A stretch of 64,000 nucleotides of DNA from Maea johnstoni (GCA_963942565.1 OZ012688.1:19478499-19542498), one strand, 5' to 3'; shown: positions 1 to 10,893, numbered from the stretch's first letter. Notes: generated by a model not told the origin, from the letters alone. Numbers and translations: made by a program.

Positions 1-321
1 GCAATAGATGAATAAAAATGTTAACAAAACACTGAACAGTTTCAGATTAAAAGTAGTTCATGCTTGGTTTCAAAAGAAACTAAATTCCTAAAAATGTGTC
101 ACAATTGGTAAAACAGACCAATCATATGGAAATAAGAAAAATACTGTCTGGAAGAACTTTCTCAAAGAAATCCTCAAAGCTGATAAACCCTTTAATCATT
201 CTCCGAACTGAATAACTGCCTTTATCTTAGCAAGTTTGCATAAAGCCTGACTTCTCTTAGCATCCACACATTGTGACGGTTAACAACTAGCAATGTGCAC
301 ACTTTTGTGCATTTCTAAGCG
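1..321. other. AT-rich sequence, nothing recognised
   Basis: No open frame of note, no inverted or tandem repeat and no match to the repeat families found elsewhere in the window. Confidence 0.5.
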
Positions 322-322
322 G

Positions 323-550
323 TTTATCCTGATGCTGCCCGTGGCTTAAATTTGGCCATTACAAAATTATGCAAAACAAATGAAAAATTACTGAAACCCT
401 GGCAAATTGGTACTCACCTGAGAATACTCCGCGAGTGCTTAATCCAATGAATACCAACACAACAGGGACTAGATTTTTTTTTTTGCGTCATTGTGATCTT
501 TGTATCATTGTGCTATGGGCGAAAGTAGCCTTATATTAACATTGGCATTG
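323..550 (-). mobile_element. TTAA MITE family A, degraded copy
   Basis: Read on the minus strand this matches family A. The 3' end is TTTATCCTGATGCTGCCC, followed by GGCTTAAATTTGGCC, CTGAAACCCTGGCAAATTGG and GAATACCAACAC. The distal end is blurred by a T-run and a small rearrangement, so the outer boundary near 550 is approximate. Confidence 0.6.
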
Positions 551-777
551 TCAAGGCCTTCATGGTTTATTTCTCTACCAATAGGTGGCCAAACAGCCAA
601 TGTTTACATAGTAAAGCATGTGCTGTGCAGTTGGCCCTTTAACCAATGGCAGAGGGCCATAATGGAACCCTTAAAAGCCTCATCTATCAACTCAACAACC
701 ACATAGTAAACACTGCTAACTTCTTAGGATATCATGTGTTAGATACACAGAAGACTTTAACTACCATATTCCTCTGT

Positions 778-991
778 TTAATCCTTCCAATGCTGAGGTT
801 ACTTTCATCCAAAGCACTTAGGATGCAAAGATTTTTGAAAAATATCATAACCCTGTCATGTTGGTATTCATTAGATAGCTCTCGCTGAGGACTCTCAAAT
901 GAGTACCCATATGACAGGGTTTTAGTCATTTTTCTAGATTTCTGCATCTTTTTGTATTGGCCAAGATAGCCACCACCAGCTTCAGGGTTAA
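778..991 (+). mobile_element. TTAA MITE family A
   Basis: The copy is bounded by TTAA at 778-781 and 988-991. The 5' end TTAATCCTTCCAATGCTGAG and the 3' end GGGTTAA form imperfect terminal inverted repeats. Internal landmarks of the family are present: CATCCAAAGCAC, ACCCTGTCATGTTGG, GAGTACCCAT and TTGTATTGGCCAA. It has no coding capacity. TTAA flanks with CCC-type ends are typical of piggyBac-superfamily derivatives. Confidence 0.8.
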
Positions 992-1235
992 GCCCAATTG
1001 TACAGGTAACATATTGGCTAAAATTTGCTAAAAGGAGTATAGGTAATACTAAAATAATAACCACTGGCTTGTCCCTTCCAAAAATTTTCGGAAAATAGGG
1101 GGATGCCCTTATTTGGGGCCTGTGTCGTTAAACAAGGGAACACAGCCAATGAATTGCCTGCAGCATCGTAAATCGCCTGACTATTTTGATGATATCTCTC
1201 TAACAGAGGGAATACTCAGAAAATGATACTCAGGG

Positions 1236-2005
1236 GCATATAATCAGAATGTCATGATTATAGGTGTACAGACCTGACCACATATTAATGTCTGTCTAGG
1301 TACATTGGAGAATGTTAGATGATGGGCATTATATAGGAATAGGCCATATGTTAGTATCTAAGTACACAATAATAATGCTATGATTACGGCATATGGACCT
1401 GACAACAATTGTAAGTACCTGTAATGTATAATGTTTAAGTACAGAGTAAAAATGTTATGATTACATATGAATACCGTCAATACATAACTAAAATACCGTC
1501 AATACATAAAGGGCAGAAATAGGATTTTTGACAAACAGTACAATTTATTGACTATATGTTATAACTCATAGTACAGGATTGTAACTATTACATTGCGTAA
1601 AAAGCTGTACCCGATTGTCAACAGCATTATTCGTATTGACATGACACATATTGAATAAAAAAAATTTTGAAAAATAAAAAAATGATTACATATGGAAACT
1701 ATGGACCTGACCATATGTAATATCTAAACACAGAATGAGTTTATTTATTTATGGAATCGACTACGACCACATGCAAATTATAATATCAGTAGAGAACAAA
1801 TAAGAATGCTATGCATGATTATCAGTTTTTTTGTATCTGACAACACGTAAATATCTAATAACAGTATGAGAATTATATATTTATGGGGCCTAAAATATTG
1901 GACCTGACCACATGTAACTACTTAAGAACGAAATGAAAATGTTATGATTATAGGCCTATGCACCTGACCACTATTTTAATGTTTAGGCACAGAAAAGGGC
2001 AATAT
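1236..2005. repeat. Degenerate tandem array, unit about 80-90 bp
   Basis: Phrases such as GACCTGACCACATGTAA, AATATCTAA.CACAGAATGAGAATG and GCTATGATTATA recur about eight times in the same order, with strong divergence and uneven spacing. This is an old minisatellite with no reading frame. The stretch 992-1235 just before it shows nothing recognisable. Confidence 0.55.
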
Positions 2006-2240
2006 ATCACCGTACAGTCGCATTAGGCCTAAACAAATTAATTGTTTGTTTCCTATAATAGCCCGAAAAAAAATAGGGTAGGGTTTTTTTTGCATTATTT
2101 TTTTTGTCAAAAATGTGTGTTTTATGCATGTTTTACGTTGATTGGGAGTTGGAAGGGCGATACAAACTTTGGGGTAGGGATTTTTTTGAATAAAAACTTG
2201 TAAGGGTAGGGTTACAGGAAATAAACAACTTTTTTTAGGC
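2006..2240. other. AT-rich spacer
   Basis: T-rich sequence with the word GGGTAGGG or GGTAGGGT repeated three times. Nothing else is recognised. Confidence 0.4.
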
Positions 2241-2257
2241 CTTAGGCCCAGTGCCCA

Positions 2258-2605
2258 GTGTAATGGTGTATACCGGACTTGTTCAGTGCCACTAACACGC
2301 CTGCAGTGTAATGGTGTATACCGGACTTGTTCAGTGCCACTAACACGCCTGCAGTGTAATGGTGTATACCGGACTTGTTCAGTGCCACTAACACGCCTGC
2401 AGTGTAATGGTGTATACCATACTTATTCAGTGCCACTAACAAGCCTGCAGTGTAATGGTGTATACCATACTTTTTCAGTGCCACTAACAAGCCTGCAGTG
2501 TAATGGTGTATACCATACTTATTCAGTGCCACTAACAAGCCTGCAGTGTAATGGTGTATACCATACTTATTCAGTGCCACTAACACGCCTGCAGTGTAAT
2601 CAGTG
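2258..2605 (+). repeat. 48-bp minisatellite, seven full copies
   Basis: Units start at 2258, 2306, 2354, 2402, 2450, 2498 and 2546, with a partial unit at 2594, so the period is exactly 48 bp. Early units read ...TATACCGGACTTGTTC and later ones ...TATACCATACTTATTC, which suggests local homogenisation in two blocks. Because 48 is divisible by three, both strands stay open as 16-residue repeats (plus strand GVYRTCSVPLTRLQCN). There is no start context, signal or flanking coding sequence, so a protein is unlikely. A related sequence at 19676-19830 has a single unit. Confidence 0.9.
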
Positions 2606-2682
2606 CTGCACTGGGGTAATTCAAGTCTGCAATGGTGAGTAAAGAGCAGTCACCTATTGGCTGCAAGCATGGTATATCAGTT
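2606..2682 (+). repeat. 3' flank of the dispersed element carrying the 48-bp unit
   Basis: The words GTGTAATCAGTGCTGCACT and CTATTGGCTGCAAGCATGG recur in the same order at 19738-19815. The 48-bp array therefore expanded inside an older dispersed repeat. Confidence 0.65.
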
Positions 2683-2851
2683 GATCCCTAAGATAATATG
2701 TCACAGTCTAAGATGATACTTGGAGATAATGAAGGACCTACACATATCTGACCACATGTGAAGGTCACAATACATCAGGACAGAGGGACAGGTATAATTA
2801 AAGGACCCTGCATGTACAAGCCCTCACCATATACTAGTAACTGAAAAATAA

Positions 2852-3163
2852 GGGTAAAGGTATTGGGTTTAGAGTCTTGTATCCACCGGAGCGCTCACAC
2901 GACCTTCCTCCCCTAGCAGGCCTGTACACACGGAAACCATTCCAATCCCCCCGGGGATATTCCAGAGCAACTGGCAGCATATAGCACACAAGCTCTAAGC
3001 ACTGTCTTATTTATGCTAGGTACTCATTTTGCAGCTGGGTAGACTGAAGCAATATAGAATTAACTGTCTTGCCCAAGGACAGACCAAAGTGCCCCGGCCG
3101 GGAATTGAACCAGCGACCTATTGATTACTGGTCCGACACCCAACCAACTGAGCTACTTTGTCC
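2852..3163 (-). mobile_element. tRNA-derived SINE, copy 1
   Basis: On the minus strand the element starts at 3163 with a tRNA-like head, GGACAAAGTAGCTCAGTTGG. This carries an A box (TAGCTCAGTTGG) and a B box (GGTTCAATTCC) at tRNA spacing. A body follows (CACTTTGGTCTGTCCTTGGG, CCCAGCTGCAAAATGAGTACC), then a tail with ACCTTT repeats near 2852. It is about 312 bp and matches 26163-26480 throughout. The head is what RNA polymerase III would use. It is not a functional tRNA gene because the cloverleaf is imperfect and the body runs on. Confidence 0.85.
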
Positions 3164-3269
3164 TCTGGGACAGAAAATATGACTTTGATTGAAGTGTATG
3201 ATGAGAACGTGAGGGTTAAGGTGTCTGTATGCACAGGCAAGTATGAGTAAAGCTTAGTGTGTAACAGTT

Positions 3270-4138
3270 GATATGCTAACAGAGTGTGTATGTAGTTCCC
3301 GTCAGGCAGCCCCAGCCGTCTATATGCAGAGCATCCATGAGGTATTGACATGTACTGTCCCCGCGAGGCATTGTGTTCCCGACAGCCGCGATCCACACGG
3401 CAAAAACCTGAATAGATCGGCCAATAACGAAGGACCCCCTCTCCCTGACAAGTTGATTATACCCCTGATTATCCAGCTCCCGTCTACGACAACTCCGACT
3501 TCTCCGACGCCGAAAAAAACACACATGGAGGTTTTTAATGAAAATAAGGAGGATATGATATCTCGGGCGTCATCTGCAGTCGGGCCGGAGGAGCCGCTCG
3601 CCCAGCTGAGGCTGGCACCTCTCCTCGTCTACGCCCGAAGCCCTCCTCACATCTCAATGACTTGGAGAGCACTCGATCGACGGGCAGGAATAAAAATCTC
3701 ATACGCTATGACGGCAAAAACGACGTACTGTACTGTACTGTACCACCTACCTGCTGCCCACAAGCGCTGTCACCAATCACCAATCACCAATCACAGTCCC
3801 GGTGTCGATCCTCCAGGTGGCTAATTTACCGTACTGTAGAGCCTCAACGCAACGGAAACCCGGGTCGGGATATCGTAACTAGAATGCTGCCATCTGCAGC
3901 CGGGGCTCAAACAATGTGAGAATGTGCCGCACGCGATAGAAGTGACTGCAGGATGCGGCAGCGGCGAGATTGAGCCTACGCCGCGTCAGACAACACGGCA
4001 ACGATAGGAAATGTAGGTTTTGAAAGGCTAATATTATTAGCAGTTGAGTATTGATTGCGGCAGGCCCGGCTACGACCAAGACAATGTTCATCTGCAAAGT
4101 GCCGGGCTCATGAATAGGTAATGAGAACGGCAACGGCA
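3270..4138. other. GC-rich unique island (candidate regulatory sequence)
   Basis: The base composition rises sharply compared with its surroundings and the sequence is complex rather than repetitive. The longest frame (3273-3824, plus) shows no recognisable domain, and overlapping frames on both strands are of similar length. It contains short duplications (TACTGTACTGTACTGTAC, CACCAATCACCAATCACC). I infer a noncoding conserved or promoter-like island; an unrecognised exon is possible. Confidence 0.3.
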
Positions 4139-4160
4139 GTGTGTGTGTGTGTGTGTGTGT
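4139..4160. repeat. (GT)11 microsatellite
   Basis: Perfect dinucleotide run. Confidence 0.95.
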
Positions 4161-4280
4161 GATGATGATCCCACTCATGCCGGCCGTGATCAGCCTTACA
4201 GCTATAGCTGCTGCAGCCTGGTCCTCTGATGAAGGCACTCAGGAAGCTTTCCTACACACTGCTGAATGGGGGAATCATAG

Positions 4281-5955
4281 GCACTCAATCACTCACTCAC
4301 TCAAAAATACCAAAAATACTCTAAAACTAACACATTAACTGACACCTGTCCACTCAGTATCTCACTCACTCACTCACTCACTCACTCAAAAATACCTTCA
4401 CTCTCAAACTAACACCACTCACTCACTCACTCACTCAAAAATACCGTCACTCTAAAACTAACACATTAACTCACCTGTCCACTCAGTATCTCACTCACTC
4501 ACTCACTCACTCACTCAAAAATACCTTCACTCTCAAACTAACACCACTCACTCACTCACTCACTCAAAAATACCGTCACTCTAAAACTAACACATTAACT
4601 GACACCTGTCCACTCAGTATCTCACTCACTCACTCACTCACTCACTCAAAAATACCTTCACTCTCAAACTAACACCACTCACTCACTCACTCACTCAAAA
4701 ATACCGTCACTCTAAAACTAACACATTAACTCACCTGTCCACTCAGTATCTCACTCACTCACTCACTCACTCACTCAAAAATACCTTCACTCTCAAACTA
4801 ACACCACTCACTCACTCACTCACTCAAAAATACCGTCACTCTAAAACTAACACATTAACTCACCTGTCCACTCAGTATCTCACTCACTCACTCACTCACT
4901 CACTCAAAAATACCTTCACTCTCAAACTAACACCACTCACTCACTCACTCACTCAAAAATACCGTCACTCTAAAACTAACACATTAACTCACCTGTCCAC
5001 TCAGTATCTCACTCACTCACTCACTCACTCACTCAAAAATACCTTCACTCTCAAACTAACACCACTCACTCACTCACTCACTCAAAAATACCGTCACTCT
5101 AAAACTAACACATTAACTCACCTGTCCACTCAGTATCTCACTCACTCACTCACTCACTCACTCAAAAATACCTTCACTCTCAAACTAACACCACTCACTC
5201 ACTCACTCACTCAAAAATACCGTCACTCTAAAACTAACACATTAACTCACCTGTCCACTCAGTATCTCACTCACTCACTCACTCACTCACTCAAAAATAC
5301 CTTCACTCTCAAACTAACACCACTCACTCACTCACTCACTCAAAAATACCGTCACTCTAAAACTAACACATTAACTCACCTGTCCACTCAGTATCTCACT
5401 CACTCACTCACTCACTCACTCAAAAATACCTTCACTCTCAAACTAACACCACTCACTCACTCACTCACTCAAAAATACCGTCACTCTAAAACTAACACAT
5501 TAACTCACCTGTCCACTCAGTATCTCACTCACTCACTCACTCACTCACTCAAAAATACCTTCACTCTCAAACTAACACCACTCACTCACTCACTCACTCA
5601 AAAATACCGTCACTCTAAAACTAACACATTAACTGACACCTGTCCACTCAGTATCTCACTCACTCACTCACTCACTCACTCAAAAATACCTTCACTCTCA
5701 AACTAACACCACTCACTCACTCACTCACTCAAAAATACCGTCACTCTAAAACTAACACATTAACTCACCTGTCCACTCAGTATCTCTCCCACTCACTCAC
5801 TCAATCACTCAAAAATACCTTCACTCACAAACTAACACAATTTAACTCACCTGTCCACTCACTAAGTATCTCACTCACCCACTCACTCAACCACTCATTT
5901 ACCCTCTCACTCACTCACTCATTCACTCACTTGCTCACTCACTCACTCAACAGTC
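4281..5955 (+). repeat. 129-bp higher-order array built on CACT tetranucleotides
   Basis: The phrase ACTCAGTATC recurs at 4352, 4481, 4612, 4741, 4870, 4999, 5128, 5257, 5386, 5515, 5646 and 5775, a period of 129 bp with two 131-bp intervals (before 4612 and before 5646). Each unit holds two (CACT)n blocks, two AAAAATACC phrases (one followed by TTCACTCTC, one by GTCACTCTA) and ACACATTAACTCACCTGTCC. Units are nearly identical except at the edges, which points to recent homogenisation. Confidence 0.95.
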
Positions 5956-6049
5956 CCTATAATTCACAATCAATCAATCTCTTTCACGTCTTACAAAGTT
6001 ATCAAAGAGAAGGTTGTGAGCACTTTAAGATGCCTAGCACATTATTGTT

Positions 6050-6575
6050 ATACAGGTAGTATTGTCTACTTCTTTTACATGCCCTTCAGGGTCATAATAG
6101 GGAAGATTGTGTAGGTCTTTCACTTTTACCCTACACGCATGGTTATCACAAAGAAGACTGTGTAACATATTTACTTGCCCTATAAGTTATCAAACGGCAC
6201 ATTGTTTAACATATTCACTTGCCCTAGAGACTTATTTCAGGTAAGATAGTGCAGCATATTCATTTGCCCTAGAGACTATTTCAGGTAAAATTGTGTAGCA
6301 TATTCACTTGCCCTAGAGACTTATTTCAGGTAGGATTGTGTAGTATATTCACTAACCCTGGAGTTATTTCAAGTAGGATTGTGTAGCGTATTCATTTGCC
6401 CTAGAGGTATATCTAGGTAAGATTGTATAGTATATTCACTTGCCCTGACAGTTATTTCAAGTGAGATTGTGTAACATATCACTTGCCCTGACAGTTACTT
6501 CAAGTAAGATTGTGTAACTTGCCCTGAAGAGTTATTTTAGGTAGGAATGTGTAGTATATCCACTTGCCCTACCTG
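6050..6575 (+). repeat. 45-bp degenerate minisatellite
   Basis: CTTGCCCTAGAGACTTATTTC followed by GGTAAGATTGTGTAGCATATT recurs every 44-45 bp (for example 6174, 6218, 6263, 6307), about ten to twelve units with substitutions. No reading frame persists. Confidence 0.85.
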
Positions 6576-6704
6576 CTTTTTACAGCTGAGGGTCTCGGCA
6601 CTCAGGTGTTCGTGTCTGCCACACAGTGCAAAACCACAAAAACACCCACGCATTAATAGTGTGCCTGATACATTCCCATGCATAATTAAACTTATATTCA
6701 TATG

Positions 6705-6940
6705 TGGGATAATTACTCAAGCACTGTCAGCATGCTGGGGTTGGGGGCAGGGGGAGGGGGGGGGGGGTGGGGGGGGCAGGTGGTGAGAATACTGAAAGGA
6801 CGTCAGAGTACACAATTTGTATAAGTTTTCTCAGGAACTTTTTTACTTGCCCTTAGTAACCTGTTTATTTCACATTTCAGCAATTATAATCAAATGTATG
6901 GGATAATTACTCAAGCACTGTCAGCACACTGGGGTGGGGG
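6705..6940 (+). repeat. 194-bp spaced direct repeat with G-rich tract
   Basis: TGGGATAATTACTCAAGCAC followed by TGTCAGCA..CTGGGG occurs at 6705 and again at 6899. A nearly pure G tract (about 6735-6781) follows the first copy. The sequence between contains another CTTGCCCT phrase of the preceding 45-bp array. Confidence 0.7.
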
Positions 6941-7149
6941 TAATTGGTATCAGTGGCTACCCAGTTGCTTGTTAGAATATTTTTTTACTTCCAGAACAAA
7001 TGTAAAAACAGAACCCACACCCTAAACACAAAAGTACAAATCTTAAAACACCAACTATACCCATTCCCTTCAGAAGACCAAATGGTTTTAAAAAGTGAAC
7101 TTCAACTCATTAATGCATATAGTATTAAGAGTTCTTGAAGAAGTTGTTG

Positions 7150-7333
7150 CCTGGATCCAAGAAACTTTTGATAATAACTAGGAAATTAAGAAATGTTCTA
7201 CACAATATCTGAAGGAGATTATTGCTTTAAGTGTTAGGAATAACTTCTCTCCTTCAAATATTACCCCAACTTTGCTTATTCCTGCATACTTTTTAATCAA
7301 CATTGTCAGGCTACTTTTGGCATAATGGGTTAA
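7150..7333 (+). mobile_element. TTAA MITE family B, 5'-truncated
   Basis: It shows the family B order: ACTTTTGATAATAACTAGGA, then a CTGAAGGAG phrase, CTCCTTCAAATATT, ATTGTCAGGCTACTTTTGGC and the end AATGGGTTAA (TTAA at 7330-7333). The 5' end is not clear. Confidence 0.65.
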
Positions 7334-7519
7334 TTTCTATTATCCAAACCTCATTGCCATACCTTTTCTATACACAGTTGCAGACAAACTATTGTAAAAA
7401 GCTATTATAATTGTAAAAAGTTAATATAGCACAATAATATTACCGTTGAAAACCAGGACTACAAGGCACCCTTCTTTTAACCCCCCCCCCCCCCCCCCCT
7501 GTAAATCCACTTGATTTTC
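7334..7519. other. Unique AT-rich sequence and C19 homopolymer
   Basis: Nothing is recognised except a run of cytosines at 7481-7499. Confidence 0.5.
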
Positions 7520-7524
7520 TAATG

Positions 7525-7715
7525 TGCACACAGGAATTCTGTGTAAGGGTTTCATTCTGTATGAGCAGAGTTAGTTTTAACAGAGAGACATACCTACCTC
7601 TTTAATTTTCAACAAAATTTAGCAAGAAATCGATCAGTGTTATGAATTGTAAAAGTGGTGAGATTAGTCGAAACCCTAGAACCCCCTATGTATCTGAAAC
7701 TGCATGTGCTTCAGT
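7525..7715 (+). repeat. Dispersed repeat family E, copy 1
   Basis: Shares ordered phrases with 45985-46165: TTCTGTATGAG, TTTTAACAGA, TTTAGCAAGAAATC, AATTGTAAAAG and AACCCCCT. Ends are not defined and it has no coding content. Confidence 0.4.
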
Positions 7716-7810
7716 CATACCAACTTTGTGGCAATATCAAAACTTGCATACTCAGTGGCAATTCTATAAAACTATACACAATATTGGTGACCGTACTTTG
7801 TAAAGATTGA

Positions 7811-7848
7811 GCCCCTCCCCTACCCCCCCCCCCCCCCCCACCCCCCCT
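7811..7848. repeat. C-rich homopolymer tract
   Basis: Interrupted poly-C, one of several G/C homopolymers in the window. Confidence 0.9.
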
Positions 7849-7999
7849 GTAGCAGGTCCTCAAGGTGCAGAGGAGTGCACTTGTGTTGCAGGTGGCTTGG
7901 AGATGGAACGATCAGTCCGCATGCAAACATGGCTGTTTTGAAATCTCTAATTGCGGCTGCGGCCCGTTGAGGCCCGTAGTTGATTAGGTTCAAAGGCCC

Positions 8000-8410
8000 A
8001 CTACACGCACATTCGGCCGCGGATTAATACGCAAATCTACGGCTCGCAAAGACCAGGTGCCATCCACAGCATTTCATTACTTAGCGAGTGCTCGGCGGAC
8101 TGCTTCATCACTCGGGCCCCGCCCCCGGGGGAGCCGTCCGCCAAATCACGATGCATGTGAAATATTTGCCAAATCTCTGCAGATTACCAAGCCCGCATTG
8201 AAATTCATGACTGCCGCCCAAAACAACGTAATCAGATTGCCGAGAATGAATATCTGCCTCTGCCGGGGATGAGAGGCAAAACCAATCTTGATAAGCACTG
8301 GTGGGACACTGGGGACCGTCCACAGCTAACGCGCATCGGAATACACCGGGAACGGAGGGGGAAAAACGCTCTTGAGAAGATGGATACTTTCTACATGGCA
8401 ATGAGGCTTT
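8000..8410. other. GC-rich unique island (candidate regulatory sequence)
   Basis: Complex sequence including CGGCCGCGGATTAATACG, GGGCCCCGCCCCCGGGGGAG and GATGCATGTGAAATATTTGC. Frames on both strands (8057-8272 plus, 8108-8401 minus) are short and resemble nothing known. I infer noncoding function, weakly. Confidence 0.3.
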
Positions 8411-8802
8411 CTATAAATTAATCAGGAGGCAGGGACGATTGAATAATTCATGCTGTTTTTTTTAGCGATAACGTGAAGTAGAATCTCAGGGAATTTTTGC
8501 TTAACCGTCTCATTGCCGCTTAGAGTTCCCCTCCAAGATTTTTCTTGATGGCATGTTAGTTTTAAATATAACTTGGGAATTAAATAGGATATTTGAAGGA
8601 GAGAACATCATCTATTTTACCAAATATTGCATAAAAATATGCCCAGTTGGAAAGATACTACAAAAACAGTATGGCCATCTAGTTCCCCCCTCAAAGTGTC
8701 CTGGTGCTTGGCAAATATCTGGAGTTACTTGTATTCATTCAAAATATTACAATTACTAAGAATAAGAGTAATGGAAAATGTAAATGATAATGATATTGGT
8801 GA
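8411..8802. other. AT-rich sequence, nothing recognised
   Basis: No repeat, inverted repeat or credible frame. Confidence 0.4.
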
Positions 8803-8804
8803 TG

Positions 8805-8903
<99 letters not shown>

Positions 8904-8937
8904 TTAATAATAATAATAATAATAAATAATAATAATG

Positions 8938-8995
<58 letters not shown>

Positions 8996-8996
8996 T
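8803..8996. repeat. (AAT)n microsatellite
   Basis: About 190 bp of AAT repeats with a few interruptions (AAC, ATG, GTT). It generates poly-Asn, poly-Ile and poly-Tyr frames that are not genes. Confidence 0.95.
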
Positions 8997-9013
8997 GACG
9001 AGGGTAATATTTG

Positions 9014-9213
9014 NNNNNNNNNNNNNNNNNNNNNNNNNNNNNNNNNNNNNNNNNNNNNNNNNNNNNNNNNNNNNNNNNNNNNNNNNNNNNNNNNNNNNNN
9101 NNNNNNNNNNNNNNNNNNNNNNNNNNNNNNNNNNNNNNNNNNNNNNNNNNNNNNNNNNNNNNNNNNNNNNNNNNNNNNNNNNNNNNNNNNNNNNNNNNNN
9201 NNNNNNNNNNNNN
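9014..9213. other. Assembly gap of 200 N
   Basis: Exactly 200 ambiguous bases between an AAT microsatellite and a tandem array. The round length suggests a placeholder, so the true size is unknown. Confidence 0.98.
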
Positions 9214-9610
9214 GATTTGGGGTATGATATTACCTGGACTAACGAGATTGACAGGTGTGCCAAGCCCCCTATACTTTACCCTTAATCCTACGCACCTTAT
9301 GCCCATTATACTTTTTATCATTCCTATATCATGCTTCATTATATAATGGCTGGTAACACCTTTGGTATAATTATCATCATAACAGGTTTTGGTTATAATA
9401 CTACCTGGACTAATGAGATTGACCGGTATGCAACCCTTATTCGATAACACCTTTTGTCCCTTTTCTCTTCCCTCACTCCGGACACAATCACTCAATTATT
9501 CGGTATACATGTCCTGATTCATGCTTCATTACATAATGACAGATAACACCCTTGGTATAATTATTATCATGACAGGTATGGGGAATGATATTACCAGGAC
9601 TAATGTGAAA
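9214..9610 (+). repeat. Tandem repeat, unit about 171-190 bp
   Basis: TATTACCTGGACTAACGAGATTGAC recurs in modified form with acctgg/accagg at 9232, 9403 and 9593. The linking phrase CATGCTTCATTA.ATAATG, ACACC.TTGGTATAATTAT is present twice. The array probably extends into the gap. Confidence 0.7.
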
Positions 9611-10098
9611 ATGTTACACAAATCCCCCAATATTTTTCAAACAAAACTTATTTCAAAGAGTCAAAGTGCAATTTTCTAAGAAATACTTGATTAAAACAAT
9701 TAAATCCCTCTCAAATATATATTTTCAACAGTACTTAATTCAAAGAGTTGCAGGGCAGAATTTCAGGAAATATCTGATTGAAACAATCCCTCTTTATACC
9801 TTTTTCAAATAATACTTAATTCAAAGAATTGTATGGCAATATTTTAAGAAATATATATTTGATTGAAATAATCCTTCTCAAGATAAAGTTTTCAAACATT
9901 ACTTAATTTGTAGTGACTTGCAGAGCAATATCTTAAAGATATTTGATTGAAACAATCACTATCAATATATTTTAAAAACAAAATTAATTTCAAGAGTTAC
10001 AGGGCAATATTCTAAGAAATATTTGATTAAAACAATTAAATACCTCTCAAATATATATTTCAAATAATACTTAATTTAAATAGTTGCAGGTCAATATT
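9611..10098 (+). repeat. 85-bp AT-rich tandem array, left part
   Basis: Units of about 81-90 bp carry ACTTAATTCAAAGAGTTGCA, GGGCAATATTTTAAGAAATA and TTGATTGAAACAAT. The word ACTTAATT recurs at 9733, 9814, 9901 and 10069. A piggyBac-like element interrupts the array after 10098, and the array resumes at 10894. Confidence 0.75.
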
Positions 10099-10114
10099 TT
10101 AACCCTTTATCACT

Positions 10115-10181
10115 CAATGACGCAATAACTCGTTACATAAGTGCAGCTGCACTTCCTCAGTAGCGAGTTATTGCGTCATTG
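10115..10181. repeat. Subterminal hairpin of element C
   Basis: Arms of 18 bp (CAATGACGCAATAACTCG and its exact complement) enclose a 31-nt loop, which itself contains a 16-bp palindrome. The double palindrome is directly visible in the sequence. Confidence 0.9.
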
Positions 10182-10498
10182 TATTTGTGCACTTATTCCT
10201 ACGAAGCGAGTTTTGGCGTATTTTGGGTACCACAATCTTAGATCGCTGGTACACAAATGTTTGTTAAATAAAGATACAAAATTATTGCCCTTACCTTTTA
10301 ATCGTAATCTATAGTTATTTAATGCTTATTTTCGGACTCGAAGTCCGTGATTTTCGGCGGGAAAACTACGGGAAAACCCCCTCCAAATATGGAATTCATG
10401 GGGAATTCCCGCCAGTGACGTCGTCGTGTTGTGGTGTCCTTAGCAACACACAAAACCATTGATATTCTCCCGTGTTTTTTCGTTGTTTCTGCCATCAA

Positions 10499-10603
10499 AT
10501 GGCTAGTTTAAACCAGGATAATTCCGATGAAGAGCGGAAGAGGATCGACTATCGTCCCCTTCACGATCCATGGGAATCAGAAGATGATATCCCACTCATT
10601 TAA
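10499..10603 (+). pseudogene. Fragment of a piggyBac-type transposase N-terminus
   Basis: An ATG at 10499 opens 34 codons, MASLNQDNSDEER... with WESEDDIPL near the end, followed by TAA at 10601. The same frame continues after the stop with PLNEDELAEVRY and a second stop. Acidic, Asp/Glu-rich N-termini just inside the left end are usual for piggyBac transposases, and the host element has TTAA flanks. No DDD catalytic domain or cysteine-rich C-terminus follows. The element ends only 290 bp later, so most of the gene is gone. The assignment rests on context and composition, not on a conserved motif; a chance short frame is the alternative. Confidence 0.4.
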
Positions 10604-10893
10604 CCACTCAACGAAGACGAACTTGCTGAGGTGCGTTATTGACAGTGCGTCAAGCGCAAAATCAGACAAAAAATCAACTTTTAAGTTGATATATTGTAAA
10701 CACAAATAATATCATATTTAACGAAATGAAAGATACAAATAAAAAATGGAAATTACTCATTTAACTTGTTTAAAGCACTGCTCCCTATGCAATGCAGTGC
10801 ACTACGCACTGCGCATCAATGTCTCTGAGGAGTAACCCCTCATGCAGTGCAGGGGACATGGCAACATTGTTGCGTTGAGTGATATAGGGTTAA

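Larger units (their letters stand above)
10099..10893 (+). mobile_element. piggyBac-like DNA transposon C, internally deleted
   Basis: A 795-bp element flanked by TTAA at 10099-10102 and 10890-10893. Its terminal inverted repeats pair TTAACCCTTTATCACTCA with TTAACCCTATATCACTCA and continue into ATGACGCAA/ACGCAACAA. The left end carries an 18-bp perfect hairpin (10115-10132 with 10164-10181) whose loop holds a 16-bp perfect palindrome, AAGTGCAGCTGCACTT (10139-10154). The right end holds several GCAGTGC/GCACTGC words, possibly transposase-binding sites. The interior begins a transposase-like frame at 10499 but lacks any catalytic domain, so the copy is non-autonomous. Confidence 0.8.

Noticed and set aside
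2242-2642. Open frames on both strands with a 16-residue repeat
   Set aside because: They follow from a 48-bp unit without in-frame stops. No start context, no flanking coding sequence, and the single-unit relative at 19676 is not open in a matching way.
3273-3824. 183-codon frame in a GC-rich island, considered as an exon
   Set aside because: No recognisable domain and competing frames on the other strand. GC-rich sequence gives long frames by chance.
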